DNA of 48,672 nt, from assembly GCA_045588675.1 (NCBI GenBank), contig JAZNER010000029.1, positions 1 to 48,672 on the forward strand. The letters run 5' to 3'. Source of the DNA: SVTX01 sp045588675. Its GTDB lineage: Bacteria; Bacillota; Clostridia; Oscillospirales; CAG-272. The position numbers were made by a program, and so were the translations under genes. Every line of letters starts with the position of its first letter. Within the stretch, counting starts at the first letter, position 1. The notes under the pieces are model-generated. The model saw nothing but the letters and a program-made list of their open reading frames with translations, was not told the DNA's origin and did no database searches. Positions 24,867-33,561 of this stretch are shown one piece after another.

Positions 24867-25406
24867 CTAAAAAATACAATTTTTATAATAGCTGAGGCTT
24901 TCTTTCACTTGATTTGCAAATTGTGCGATATTCACCTCAAAAATTGTAGGCAAGCTCATATCTCGCCTTTGGTCTGCATTATCTCCTCCGCCAAGTATAT
25001 CATCTCTCACCGCTTTGACAATCAATTTGTCAATACCCTTTACACGACTCGTGTCCAGCAATCCGCCAAAGCAGGAAATTGCAACTGCTCTGTCACGAAG
25101 CTCCTGTGGGATTGATTTCTCCACATACTCATCAAAGCAATCTACAAATCCGCAGCAAATATAATATCCCACGCGGCACTTTGTCAAATCTTGATAATTT
25201 TCCTTCAAGAATTTTCTGAAAGCAGGCAACGGCTTGCCCATTCTGATAGATGTGCCAAGCACTATAAGGTCATATTCTTCAAAGATTATCTTGTCCTCAC
25301 CAAGCTCAAAAAGCGAAACCTCTTGGTTTTTAAATTCTTTTTCTAAAAGGCGTGCACATTCGGCAGCCGTACCGCTTCTTGAGGCATAAGCAATTGCAAT
25401 TTTCAA
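24867..25406 (-). CDS. Flavodoxin-domain protein (HemG/Flavodoxin_5 type)
   Basis: A 179-residue protein started at TTG 25406, with AGGAGGAAG upstream; longer in-frame extension lacks a site. The phosphate-binding loop is AYASRSGTAAECA near residues 6-18. It is followed by LIVLGTSIRMGKPLPAFRKFL, resembling flavodoxin-type protoporphyrinogen oxidase/menaquinone-linked flavodoxins, and ISCFGGLLD. Cysteines in GYYICCGFVDCFDEY are conserved-looking. It probably binds FMN and carries electrons. No haem genes are nearby, so a general redox role is likelier than HemG (inference). Confidence 0.8.
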   Translation of the reverse strand: MKIAIAYASRSGTAAECARLLEKEFKNQEVSLFELGEDKIIFEEYDLIVLGTSIRMGKPLPAFRKFLKENYQDLTKCRVGYYICCGFVDCFDEYVEKSIPQELRDRAVAISCFGGLLDTSRVKGIDKLIVKAVRDDILGGGDNADQRRDMSLPTIFEVNIAQFANQVKESLSYYKNCIF

Positions 25407-25507
25407 GACATCTTCCTCCAACAAAGATATTATATCAATATTATATATCATATCGAGAGATAAGTCAAGAAAAATTAAATTAACTCTAATAAAAATATAA
25501 AATTCCA

Positions 25508-25536
25508 TTGAAAAAATGCTGCTTTTGTGTTATACT
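25508..25536 (+). promoter_or_regulatory. Sigma-A promoter of ligA
   Basis: TTGAAA at 25508 and TATACT at 25531, spacer 17 nt, 50 bp before the ligA start. Confidence 0.75.
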
Positions 25537-25586
25537 ATAATTAGTCTAATCTGTAACTCCTATCAATTCTCGAAAGGAACGGTTAT

Positions 25587-27587
25587 ATGTCACAAAAGCT
25601 TAAAATTAAAGAGAAAATAGAAAAATTGCGCCGTGAGCTTACTCATCACGCAAAGCTTTACTATGTTTATGATGCACCTGAGATTTCAGACTATGATTAT
25701 GATATGATGTTTGCCGAGCTAAAGCGGCTTGAGGCTGAAAATCCCGAATTTTTCTCTCCCGAATCGCCAACACAAAGAGTCGGAGGGAGAGCACTTGACA
25801 AATTTAACAAGGTTACTCACACAGTTAAAATGGACTCTTTATCTGATGTTTTCAGCTTTGACGAGCTTCGCGATTTTATAGATGCGACCTCAAAAATCGT
25901 TCCCGACACTGTCTTTTCTGTTGAGCCTAAAATCGACGGTTTGTCAGTTTCGCTAAAATATGAAAACGGAATTTTTGTCCAAGGAGCAACGCGCGGTGAC
26001 GGTATTATAGGCGAGGATGTTACCCAAAATCTTCGCACAATTTTCTCAATCCCTATGTCGCTCCCCTGCCCGCTCACACTCACGGTCAGAGGCGAAGTAT
26101 ATATGCCCCGCGCAACCTTTGAGCGCATTAATCAAAAGCGTGAAGCTGAAGGCAAGGCTCTTATGGCAAACCCAAGAAATGCTGCGGCGGGCTCACTCCG
26201 TCAGCTTGACCCTGAGATTACCGCCTCTCGCGGACTCGATATATTTATCTTCAATCTTCAAGAAGGAGAGCTTTATGCCGACGGAAAGCAATCCGAAAGC
26301 CACACCGAAAGCCTTGACAGACTTAAAGAGCTGGGATTTAGCACTGTTGATTTAAGAATGCGCACCTCAAAGGTTGATGAAATACTTGCTCATATAGAAA
26401 AAATCGGTCAAATGCGAGATTCACTTCCCTATGACATAGACGGAGTCGTTATTAAAGCCGACATTTTTTCTGACCGAGTAAAAATCGGTGAGGGCACGAG
26501 CACTCCTAAGTGGGCAGCGGCATATAAGTTCCCTCCCGAAGAAAAAGAAACTCTGCTTCTTGATATAACAATAAATGTAGGCAGAACAGGAGTTTTAACT
26601 CCTGCAGCCGAGCTATCCCCCGTACGCCTTGCAGGAACTACTGTTAGCCGTGCAACGCTTCACAATCTTGATTATATCCGCGAGCGCGATATAATGCTCG
26701 GAGATGTAGTCGTTGTTCGCAAGGCAGGTGACATAATTCCGGAGGTTGTTTCTGCAAATAAGACAAAAAGAAACGGCACTGAGAGAGTTTTCTCAATGCC
26801 TGATAAATGCCCATCCTGCGGTGAGCCGGTTTTCTACGACCCAGACGAGAGCGCTGCGGTTCGTTGTACCAATTCTTCTTGCCCTGCTCAGCTATCTCGC
26901 GGTATTGAGCACTTTGCATCAAAGGATGCTATGAATATCGACGGTCTTGGCCCGCAAATTATTGAGCTTTTAATTTCTAACAATTTGATTAAGGACGCCG
27001 CCGACCTCTATTCCCTCAAGGTTGCTGATGTAAGTCAGCTTGAGAGAATGGGTGAAAAATCTGCAAGCAATCTTATTTCTGCTATTGAAAAGTCAAAATC
27101 GGCCGGACTTGAGCGGCTTTTGGGAGCTCTTGGAATAAGAAACATCGGAGAGGTTGCCGCCCGCGCGCTTGCCTCAAAGTTCAAAACGCTTGACGCGTGT
27201 ATGAATGCAACCTTTGAGGAGCTTATTGAAATACAGGATTTCGGCGCGATTACAGCCGAATGTGTTGTGAATTACTTTTCACACCCGCAAAATAAGGAGC
27301 TTTGTCAAAGGCTCGCCGAGGCAGGTGTGCTGACCGAATCAACACAGTCACCCACCTCTGATAAGCTTTCGGGCAAGACCTTCGTTTTGACAGGAACTCT
27401 GCCTACCTTGTCACGAGATGAAGCAAGCGCTATGATTGTTGCTGAAGGCGGAAAGGTCTCGGGCTCGGTTTCAAGCAAAACAAGCTATGTTGTAGCGGGT
27501 GAGGCTGCAGGCTCAAAGCTTGCACGGGCACAAGCGCTCGGTATCGCGATTATCAACGAAGCAGAGCTTTTTGAAATGCTGAAATAA
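25587..27587 (+). CDS. ligA: NAD+-dependent DNA ligase
   Basis: A 666-residue ligase, normal family length. Domain Ia has YYVYDAPEISDYDYD (NMN binding). The adenylation motif is EPKIDGLS with Lys115. RGDGIIGEDVTQN and the motif around TRGDG follow, then DIDGVVIKAD and AAYKFPPEE. The OB fold spans ~315-400. A four-Cys zinc finger (CPSCGEP...CTNSSCPAQ) lies near 407-430, the helix-hairpin-helix region at 430-580, and the BRCT domain (GKTFVLTGTL...SSKTSYVVAG) at ~590-666. It seals nicks in replication and repair. Its stop is 2 bp from the stop of the convergent amidase gene with no terminator between. Confidence 0.97.
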   Translation: MSQKLKIKEKIEKLRRELTHHAKLYYVYDAPEISDYDYDMMFAELKRLEAENPEFFSPESPTQRVGGRALDKFNKVTHTVKMDSLSDVFSFDELRDFIDATSKIVPDTVFSVEPKIDGLSVSLKYENGIFVQGATRGDGIIGEDVTQNLRTIFSIPMSLPCPLTLTVRGEVYMPRATFERINQKREAEGKALMANPRNAAAGSLRQLDPEITASRGLDIFIFNLQEGELYADGKQSESHTESLDRLKELGFSTVDLRMRTSKVDEILAHIEKIGQMRDSLPYDIDGVVIKADIFSDRVKIGEGTSTPKWAAAYKFPPEEKETLLLDITINVGRTGVLTPAAELSPVRLAGTTVSRATLHNLDYIRERDIMLGDVVVVRKAGDIIPEVVSANKTKRNGTERVFSMPDKCPSCGEPVFYDPDESAAVRCTNSSCPAQLSRGIEHFASKDAMNIDGLGPQIIELLISNNLIKDAADLYSLKVADVSQLERMGEKSASNLISAIEKSKSAGLERLLGALGIRNIGEVAARALASKFKTLDACMNATFEELIEIQDFGAITAECVVNYFSHPQNKELCQRLAEAGVLTESTQSPTSDKLSGKTFVLTGTLPTLSRDEASAMIVAEGGKVSGSVSSKTSYVVAGEAAGSKLARAQALGIAIINEAELFEMLK

Positions 27588-27589
27588 AT

Positions 27590-28153
27590 TTATGCCAGAC
27601 CCGTGTATTCTACAATTCCGTTGTATATTCCTCTGGCAAAAAGCTCGGGATTGTTGTTCATAAGGGCCGCATCGCGCGGATTTGTAATAAAGCCCATCTC
27701 AACTAAAACGGCAGGCATATTAGTGTTTTTCAGGACGTAAAGACCGGAGCGCACCTTAATTCCCCTGTTGCGAAGTCCGGTTGCCTCGGCAAGATTTTCT
27801 ACAATATCCTCACCGAGATTGTAGCCCCTTGTGTTTCTCGCGTATGCATAAGCCTCAACACCCGTAGCACTTGAATTGTCTGACGCGTTTGTATGTAGGC
27901 TTATAAAATAGTCAGCTCCCCACGAATTTGCGTCATTAACCCGTTGGCGCAGGCTTGATGTGTTTGATGTGCCAATTTGAGTACTTGGCGACGGACGCGA
28001 CAGCCTGACCTCGTAATTTCCGCTTCTGCGCAAAAGCTCGGCTAAGTCCTGTCCTATACGATATGTTAAATCTTGCTCGCGCAGACCGTTGCCCTCTGCT
28101 CCTGCATTGGGGTTCACGGGATTGTGACCTTGGTCAATGTATATTTTAGGCAT
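27590..28153 (-). CDS. N-acetylmuramoyl-L-alanine amidase (Amidase_3), no signal peptide
   Basis: A 187-residue stand-alone Amidase_3 domain. Zn ligands and catalytic Glu are readable: DQGHNP (His10), GLREQDLT (Glu26), SLHTNAS (His87) and VEMGFITN (Glu152). It cuts the bond between MurNAc and the stem peptide. The protein begins directly with the domain (MPKIYIDQGHNP), without signal, SPOR or LysM modules, so it resembles mother-cell-lysis or phage-type CwlC amidases that act after lysis or via another route (inference). GGGGG precedes the ATG. Divergent from rsmI. Confidence 0.92.
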   Translation of the reverse strand: MPKIYIDQGHNPVNPNAGAEGNGLREQDLTYRIGQDLAELLRRSGNYEVRLSRPSPSTQIGTSNTSSLRQRVNDANSWGADYFISLHTNASDNSSATGVEAYAYARNTRGYNLGEDIVENLAEATGLRNRGIKVRSGLYVLKNTNMPAVLVEMGFITNPRDAALMNNNPELFARGIYNGIVEYTGLA

Positions 28154-28265
28154 AATTATCCCCCTTTGTTTTTTAAGTGAATATAGTATCTTTTCGATAT
28201 TATTTTATGCTGTTTTTTAAAATTTGTGAAAATGCAACTTCAGCTCTGTCTGGGAAAGGATAAAA

Positions 28266-29177
28266 ATGAGTCAAGAAATAAATGCTCAGGAAATCTATAG
28301 TATTGACGAGAGTATAAAGCTTTCTCCCGAAAAAAACAAGGTCGTTGGCGGCACGCTCTATCTTGTTGCAACACCTGTAGGAAATCTCGGCGATATTTCG
28401 GCGAGAGCGGTAAAGATCTTGTTAGAGGTCGATTTTATCGCCGCCGAGGACACAAGAAATTCTATGCGCCTGCTCTCTTATTTGGGTATTCAAAAAAATA
28501 TGGTTTCATATTTTGAGCATAACAAAAAATCGCACGGAGAATTAATTTGCAACCGCTTGCTTGCAGGCGAATCCTGCGCTTTGATTACCGACGCGGGAAC
28601 ACCCGCCATAAGCGACCCAGGTGAAGACATAGTTCTGCTTTGTGCTGAAAAAAATATTCCTGTAACTTCTATTCCGGGTGCTTGCGCTGCAATTTTAGCT
28701 CTTACGCTTTCGGGTTTGCCAACTGCAAAATTCTGCTTTGAGGGTTTTTTATCGGCTGATAAAAAGGATCGACGCAAAAGACTCAATGAGCTCAGCCGAG
28801 ATAATCGCACCACAATTTTTCACGAAGCTCCGCACAAATTAAAGGCAACGCTTGGGGATATGTGTGAAATTCTCGGATCTGAGCGCAAAATTGCGCTTTG
28901 CCGTGAGCTAACCAAGTTAAATGAGGATATTATGAGAACAACTCTTGGCTCGGCAGTGGAATATTACGCTGAAAATTCACCGAGAGGTGAATATGTTCTC
29001 GTCGTTGAGGGGTCGCAAGAAAAAGCAGAAAGCGAGAAGGATTACCTCCATTCCCTTTCAATTGAAGAGCATGTTGAGCATTACATAAGCCTTGGAATGA
29101 GCAAAAAGGATGCAATAAAAGCAACTGCCCGCGACAGAGGACTGCCAAAGAATGAAGTTTATATTAAAATGATATAA
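28266..29177 (+). CDS. rsmI: 16S rRNA (cytidine-1402 2'-O)-methyltransferase
   Basis: A 303-residue tetrapyrrole-methylase-fold enzyme that methylates the ribose of C1402 in the decoding centre. Motifs: GTLYLVATPVGNLGDIS (29-45), AAEDTR, ITDAGTPAISDPG, TSIPGACAAILAL, FEGFL, IFHEAPHKLKATL, and LCRELTKLNED. A charged N-terminal extension of ~27 residues precedes the domain. The GGAAAGGA ribosome site fits the ATG at 28266. Confidence 0.95.
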   Translation: MSQEINAQEIYSIDESIKLSPEKNKVVGGTLYLVATPVGNLGDISARAVKILLEVDFIAAEDTRNSMRLLSYLGIQKNMVSYFEHNKKSHGELICNRLLAGESCALITDAGTPAISDPGEDIVLLCAEKNIPVTSIPGACAAILALTLSGLPTAKFCFEGFLSADKKDRRKRLNELSRDNRTTIFHEAPHKLKATLGDMCEILGSERKIALCRELTKLNEDIMRTTLGSAVEYYAENSPRGEYVLVVEGSQEKAESEKDYLHSLSIEEHVEHYISLGMSKKDAIKATARDRGLPKNEVYIKMI

Positions 29178-29184
29178 TTAAATA

Positions 29185-29224
29185 AATTACGGCAATTTGA
29201 TTTTCCAAATAAATTGCCGTAATT
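29185..29224 (+). terminator. Hairpin terminator after rsmI
   Basis: A 14-bp perfect stem (29185-29198 with 29211-29224) with a modest T-rich tail, 7 bp after the rsmI stop. Confidence 0.65.
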
Positions 29225-29351
29225 GTTATTTGTTTATTGGAAATGAAATAAACTACAAGTCGTTTTATACAATCAAGCAAGCCATAAATCACAGTAAAGA
29301 TATAAATTTTCAACAAACCAAAAATTTTTTTGATTTTTTTTAAAAAAGGTG

Positions 29352-29380
29352 TTGACAAACGGCTTGTCTTATGGTATAAT
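29352..29380 (+). promoter_or_regulatory. Sigma-A promoter of the tRNA-Thr/tRNA-Tyr unit
   Basis: Perfect TTGACA at 29352 and TATAAT at 29375 with a 17-nt spacer. The 252-bp stretch before tRNA-Thr otherwise holds only the rsmI terminator. Confidence 0.9.
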
Positions 29381-29429
29381 ACCATATGTTCCGCGATTGA
29401 TTTGTTATCGCAGAGAATTATATAATTTT

Positions 29430-29504
29430 GCTGGTGTGGCTCAATGGCAGAGCAGCTGATTTGTAATCAGCAGGTTGATGGTTCGACTCCGTTCACCAGC
29501 TCCA
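29430..29504 (+). tRNA. tRNA-Thr (anticodon TGT)
   Basis: Acceptor GCTGGTG/CACCAGC, D arm GGCTCAATGGCAGAGC, anticodon stem GCTGA/TCAGC with loop TTTGTAA, T loop TTCGACT. Discriminator T and encoded CCA at 29502-29504. Confidence 0.97.
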
Positions 29505-29511
29505 TTTTTAT

Positions 29512-29596
29512 GGGGGATTTCCCGAGCGGCCAAAGGGGGCAGACTGTAAATCTGTTGTCACTGACTTCGGTGGTCCGAATCCACCATCCCCCACCA
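29512..29596 (+). tRNA. tRNA-Tyr (anticodon GTA)
   Basis: A class II tRNA with long variable arm. Acceptor GGGGGAT/ATCCCCC, anticodon stem GCAGA/TCTGT around CTGTAAA, T arm GGTGG/CCACC with loop TCCGAAT. Discriminator A and encoded CCA at 29594-29596. Seven bases after tRNA-Thr, same transcript. Confidence 0.97.
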
Positions 29597-29633
29597 AAAA
29601 AACACATAGGCTTTACGCCTATGTGTTTTTTTG
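29597..29633 (+). terminator. Terminator of the tRNA-Thr/tRNA-Tyr unit
   Basis: A 9-bp core stem (29603-29611 with 29617-29625), extended by A/T pairs, 5-nt loop and T7. Two more copies of its core occur at 107-bp intervals downstream. Confidence 0.9.
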
Positions 29634-29846
29634 TTGCGGTATTGGTGAGCTAAGGAACACCACACCAAATCTTTGATTTGGTAAAGGTCCGAATCCACTT
29701 CACAAAATCTCAATAGGCTTTACGCCTATATGTTTTTTTGTTGCGGTGTTGGTGAGCTGAGGAACACCACACCAAATCTTTGATTTGGTAAAGGTCCGAA
29801 TCCACTACTCAAAATCTCAATAGGCTTTACGCCTATGTGTTTTTTT
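29606..29846 (+). repeat. Tandem 107-bp repeat, 2.25 copies, behind tRNA-Tyr
   Basis: Units at 29606-29712 and 29713-29819 differ at five positions; a third partial unit at 29820-29846 repeats the terminator core. Each full unit contains the terminator core, an 8-bp hairpin (ACCAAATC-TTT-GATTTGGT) and GGTCCGAATCCAC, a 13-nt copy of the tRNA-Tyr T arm (29686-29698 and 29793-29805; original at 29572-29584). No gene is present in this ~390-bp stretch between tRNA-Tyr and the next ATG. The array looks like duplicated tRNA-3'-end plus terminator material. Confidence 0.88.
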
Positions 29847-29889
29847 AACTTCTTTGCATTAAAAAACGGTCTAAAGTTTTTTAAAATCA

Positions 29890-29918
29890 TTGACACATTT
29901 CGCTATATATGATACAAT
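29890..29918 (+). promoter_or_regulatory. Sigma-A promoter of the 943-residue protein gene
   Basis: TTGACA at 29890 and TACAAT at 29913, spacer 17 nt. Leader of about 60 nt to the ATG at 29987. Confidence 0.8.
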
Positions 29919-29986
29919 TAACTAAAATAAAGTATTGCTCAAATAACTCATCAAACCTTATCCAAGTTTATTCAGGAGGTATAATT

Positions 29987-32818
29987 ATGGCAACCCCTAA
30001 ACTCAAAAAAAGCTTACCCATTGCTTCAACTATGCGTCGTGGCAATATCCTTTTGACCGAGGACGAAAAGATGCGTGTCCACGCCAATTTTCCTGAACAA
30101 AAATATGTTTCAACCTCAGCCAATAGAGAAATAAATAATATAGGAATTTCACTAAAAGATTACTGTGAACGCGCAAAAGCAAGAAAAGTTGAGGTTATGA
30201 CATTTTTCCACGACCATTTTTTTGGCGGCGGTCAAAGAGAATTACACCTCACTCATCCTGATTTTATTGATTATACAAAGAAAATCTCCGACTATTGCGA
30301 GCAATACGGTATTAGTATTGGCGCAAGCGTTACAAACCCTCTTGACCTTGGAAAAAGCTTCAAGGAAGCAAAAGGCATCGGCGGTCAGCACCGTTTCTTC
30401 GCAGAGGGAGTCAAACTTCCTGACGGCAGCTTTAAATTTAACGCTCCAATATCTGAGTGCTGGGGCAACAACAAGGGGATAATTAATCTTGGATTTGACC
30501 GCGCACGACTTTTCACATATACTGAGGAAAATGACGGTTCGGCGTATCTTGTAATCAGACCGGAAACCATTCAAGAAATTCCAGAGGGTGACTATAGCCT
30601 TACAATATCCACCGAACCATACGAGCTCAGCACATATTTTGGAGATAAGCACATAATATTTGAGGGCAACACAAATCTTGAGGGAAACCGAGTATTCTCG
30701 GTTTGCTATATGGACACTCCCGAAATGGACTATTTCCATCCCGAAGCTGACTCCTACATTCAAAGTATAATTGATATGTATCTTGACAAGGGTGTTGAAT
30801 TCCTTGAGCTGTATTCTGACGAAATGCATATTCAATTCGACTGGGGATTCAGGCACTTCGGTCCTTATGAAATTCCCACTCGCTATATGACCGAGAGCTT
30901 CCAAGCCGAGCTTGCAAGGAAAGACGATATTTTTGCAGATTTTGATAAAGCTCTGATTTATTTTGGCTACGATATGCTTACAGACCGACGAGAATTAGGT
31001 CGAGCCCACACTCAACACGTTATGGGAAGATCTGCCGCCGATAAATATCGCACTTTTCGTCTGAGAAAAACATACTTTGAGATGCTTCAGGACAAGGTAG
31101 TTGAAATGTGCTGTAACGCTCGTGACTATATTCGCGACACTTATAAAAAGCACAAAGGGCGTGACCCATTGTGTCACGGTCACGCAACCTGGCAGGAGTC
31201 GCCGACATGTGACCAATACGGTGCAGGACGTGTTGACGGCATGTTTCACACGGCAACACAACAGGGTATATGCACCAAGGACTATACACCCGATTATGTT
31301 TATTCAAGCACTATAAGAGAGGCAATTTCGGGCTGTTATGATTACTTCAAGTGGAATGATTATTTTTCGCACGGGGGCACAGACTTCTGTGAGTGCGGTT
31401 GGTTTGACCGTAACTATTACGGCGGAGCTATGTCTGCTTCATTAGGCTCTCTCAACCGCAATAAAATTGGATACTGGGGCGCTTGGGGCTTTCCTAATGA
31501 AGTGCGCAAACGCTTTAACCCTGTAAGTCTTGCATACGGAACTCTGCGTATTTCCAAAGATACTATAATTACAGGCGGTTATACTCGCTCAATAGATGTG
31601 CTTTACATATATCCTAAGGATTTAACTTCTATAGAAGAAAGATTTGGAAGCTGGATGGTTCAATACGGATATACTAACTACTGCCCGTCCGACAGAGTGG
31701 TAAAGCTTGGCAAGCTTGAGAGTGGACGCTTAACTCTTGGCACAAATTCTTACTCAACGATTGTTGTGGGGTTTGAGCCTTTCTACAATCAGGAGTTTTT
31801 ATCACTGCTTGAAAAATTCGTCAAGGCGGGCGGAAATGTCGTCTGGCAAAGCACTCCGCCTGCAAATGAGCTTGGCAAGGTGCCTGCTCGCTTTCTGAAA
31901 TTGTTTGGATTAAAATCGGTGCAGACACTTTTAGAGGGCACTTGCGCACAATCAGTAAAATTTACAGGCTCGCTGTCCTCTCTTCCTACTATGCTCGTTC
32001 CCACAGATATGCTTCCTGACAGAATATACTCTGTAAATCCGTTGAATGATGTAGAAACCGTTGCCTTCACAACAAATAACTGTATTGGCACTTGGCGAAG
32101 GCTTGGACGCGGAAACGCACTTTATATAGGCTGTCGTTTACGTGATGACCAATCGGGCGCAACTCCCGACTCTCCATCAACACTCTTCGACCTGTTGAAG
32201 TGTGTCGGCGCATACGGCGGAGCTTTGTCCCTTGACAACACCGAAACGATAAGCCGTAAAACCAAGTATTTTGCTTCAAAATTCAACAACGGCACATATA
32301 CTGTATGCAATCATTTCTACAAAATGGTTGAAGAATGGGACGGCGTTTTCAGACGTGACGAGCAAGAGGATGCAAAGTTCCTCGAAAGATATGATATGCT
32401 TACTCCCCTTGAGCTTAAGCTTGATAATTTCTTGATTGAAGGACATAGAATAAGCTATCAGGGTGAGGGTGCTCTGCAATACCGTTTGAATAGGAGCGGC
32501 AAGCTGATTGGATTTCGTGGAGAGGACACTTGCGGAGTGAGCATTGACGGAGTTGAATACAGAATCACTAAAGAAAAGGCAAACACCGTATTCAGTGTAA
32601 TCGACAGTGAACGAATCCCCGACGGCTACAAGAAGGGCTGGCAGGTGTGGTCAAGCGCGCCAACTGTAAACCTTTGTTGCAAAATCCCTAAAAGTGCTGA
32701 GCTGTATCGCGATGTAGATGCCGATGGACTTGATTTACAAATTGATGAGAGAATCAAGCTTTCGGGAAGCGAAATTCACAAGGGCGATATCCCCTCAGTT
32801 GTGATTTTGGTTAAATAA
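29987..32818 (+). CDS. Large putative intracellular glycoside hydrolase (GH-A-like with GH42-type GATase domain)
   Basis: A 943-residue protein from ATG 29987, six bases after AGGAGGT. No signal peptide. I do not recognise a named family. Residues ~50-560 read like an (alpha/beta)8 hydrolase: VEVMTFFHDHFFGGG (~68), YGISIGASVTNPLD, VEFLELYSDEMHIQFDWG with Asp278/Glu279 as possible acid/base, FCECGWFDRNYYGG and KIGYWGAWGFPNE. A beta-sandwich insert is likely at 140-240. Residues ~600-780 (TIVVGFEPFYNQEFLSLL, then KAGGNVVWQSTPP) match the GATase-like trimerisation domain of GH42. The rest is beta-rich. Own promoter and terminator. It probably acts on a carbohydrate; substrate unknown. Confidence 0.6.
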   Translation: MATPKLKKSLPIASTMRRGNILLTEDEKMRVHANFPEQKYVSTSANREINNIGISLKDYCERAKARKVEVMTFFHDHFFGGGQRELHLTHPDFIDYTKKISDYCEQYGISIGASVTNPLDLGKSFKEAKGIGGQHRFFAEGVKLPDGSFKFNAPISECWGNNKGIINLGFDRARLFTYTEENDGSAYLVIRPETIQEIPEGDYSLTISTEPYELSTYFGDKHIIFEGNTNLEGNRVFSVCYMDTPEMDYFHPEADSYIQSIIDMYLDKGVEFLELYSDEMHIQFDWGFRHFGPYEIPTRYMTESFQAELARKDDIFADFDKALIYFGYDMLTDRRELGRAHTQHVMGRSAADKYRTFRLRKTYFEMLQDKVVEMCCNARDYIRDTYKKHKGRDPLCHGHATWQESPTCDQYGAGRVDGMFHTATQQGICTKDYTPDYVYSSTIREAISGCYDYFKWNDYFSHGGTDFCECGWFDRNYYGGAMSASLGSLNRNKIGYWGAWGFPNEVRKRFNPVSLAYGTLRISKDTIITGGYTRSIDVLYIYPKDLTSIEERFGSWMVQYGYTNYCPSDRVVKLGKLESGRLTLGTNSYSTIVVGFEPFYNQEFLSLLEKFVKAGGNVVWQSTPPANELGKVPARFLKLFGLKSVQTLLEGTCAQSVKFTGSLSSLPTMLVPTDMLPDRIYSVNPLNDVETVAFTTNNCIGTWRRLGRGNALYIGCRLRDDQSGATPDSPSTLFDLLKCVGAYGGALSLDNTETISRKTKYFASKFNNGTYTVCNHFYKMVEEWDGVFRRDEQEDAKFLERYDMLTPLELKLDNFLIEGHRISYQGEGALQYRLNRSGKLIGFRGEDTCGVSIDGVEYRITKEKANTVFSVIDSERIPDGYKKGWQVWSSAPTVNLCCKIPKSAELYRDVDADGLDLQIDERIKLSGSEIHKGDIPSVVILVK

Positions 32819-32823
32819 AAATT

Positions 32824-32875
32824 AAAAACCGAGCAGATGTGAACTAAATGTGCTTCACTTCAATGCTCGGTTTTT
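32824..32875. terminator. Bidirectional terminator
   Basis: A 12-bp stem (32824-32835 with 32864-32875) plus an inner GTGAA/TTCAC helix, A5 on one side and T5 on the other, between the 943-residue gene and the end of the his operon. Confidence 0.85.
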
Positions 32876-32884
32876 GTTTTATGT

Positions 32885-33541
32885 TTATTTAGTCATTTTC
32901 TCCTGTTTTACCTTGTGGTCAATAACATGGCGTGAGGCAAGCTCCCTCTTTATGTCGTCAAGCGAAATTCCCATCTGCACCATAAGAACAAGCACATGAT
33001 AGCAAAGGTCGCTGATTTCATAAATCGTTTCAGCCTTGTCGTCAGCCTTGCCCGCGATAATGACCTCAGTTGATTCCTCGCCAACCTTTTTGAGAATTTT
33101 GTCAATTCCCTTTTCAAACAAATATGTCGTGTAAGAGCCCTCCTTCTTCTCGGTCTTTCTACCCTCTATGAGCGACATAAGAGCTTTAAGGGTAAACTCC
33201 TCCTTCGGCTTGTCCTCGCTCTCAAAAAGAGAATTTTCAAAGCAAGAAAAGCTTCCTGTATGGCAAGCGGGCCCGTCAGGAACAACTATTACCTCAAGCG
33301 CATCATAGTCACAGTCGGCCTTGATTGATACTATATGCTGGTAATTTCCGCTCGTTTCTCCCTTTAACCAAAGCTCCTGCCTTGAACGGCTATAAAAGCA
33401 TGTCAAACCCTTCTCTATTGAAATTTCAAGGCTTTCACGGCTCATATATGCGAGAGTCAGAAGCCTGCGCGTTTTAAAATCAAGTACAACTGCAGGAATA
33501 AGTCCCTTTTCATCAAATTTAAGCTGGTCTATATTAAGCAT
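32885..33541 (-). CDS. hisI: Phosphoribosyl-AMP cyclohydrolase / phosphoribosyl-ATP pyrophosphatase (bifunctional)
   Basis: A 218-residue HisIE fusion catalysing steps 2 and 3 of histidine synthesis. The N-terminal cyclohydrolase (1-~115) has CFYSRSRQELWLKGETSGN, the metal-binding DCDYDA and GPACHTGSFSCF. The C-terminal pyrophosphatase (~120-210) has SYTTYLFEKGIDKILKKVGEE, EVIIAGKADD and EISDLCYHVLVLM. Last gene of the his operon, 20 bp after hisF, ended by the shared hairpin. Confidence 0.96.
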   Translation of the reverse strand: MLNIDQLKFDEKGLIPAVVLDFKTRRLLTLAYMSRESLEISIEKGLTCFYSRSRQELWLKGETSGNYQHIVSIKADCDYDALEVIVVPDGPACHTGSFSCFENSLFESEDKPKEEFTLKALMSLIEGRKTEKKEGSYTTYLFEKGIDKILKKVGEESTEVIIAGKADDKAETIYEISDLCYHVLVLMVQMGISLDDIKRELASRHVIDHKVKQEKMTK

Positions 33542-33561
33542 AATAAAATTCCTCTTTTGTT

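Noticed and set aside
29606..29846. Tandem repeats read as a CRISPR array
   Set aside because: Units are 107 bp with no spacer/repeat alternation, only 2.25 copies, and no cas genes are present; content is terminator and tRNA-derived.
30242..30904. Long minus-strand open frame (220 codons) opposite the 943-residue gene
   Set aside because: No ribosome site, no recognisable motifs, and it lies wholly antisense to a convincing gene; treated as a shadow frame.
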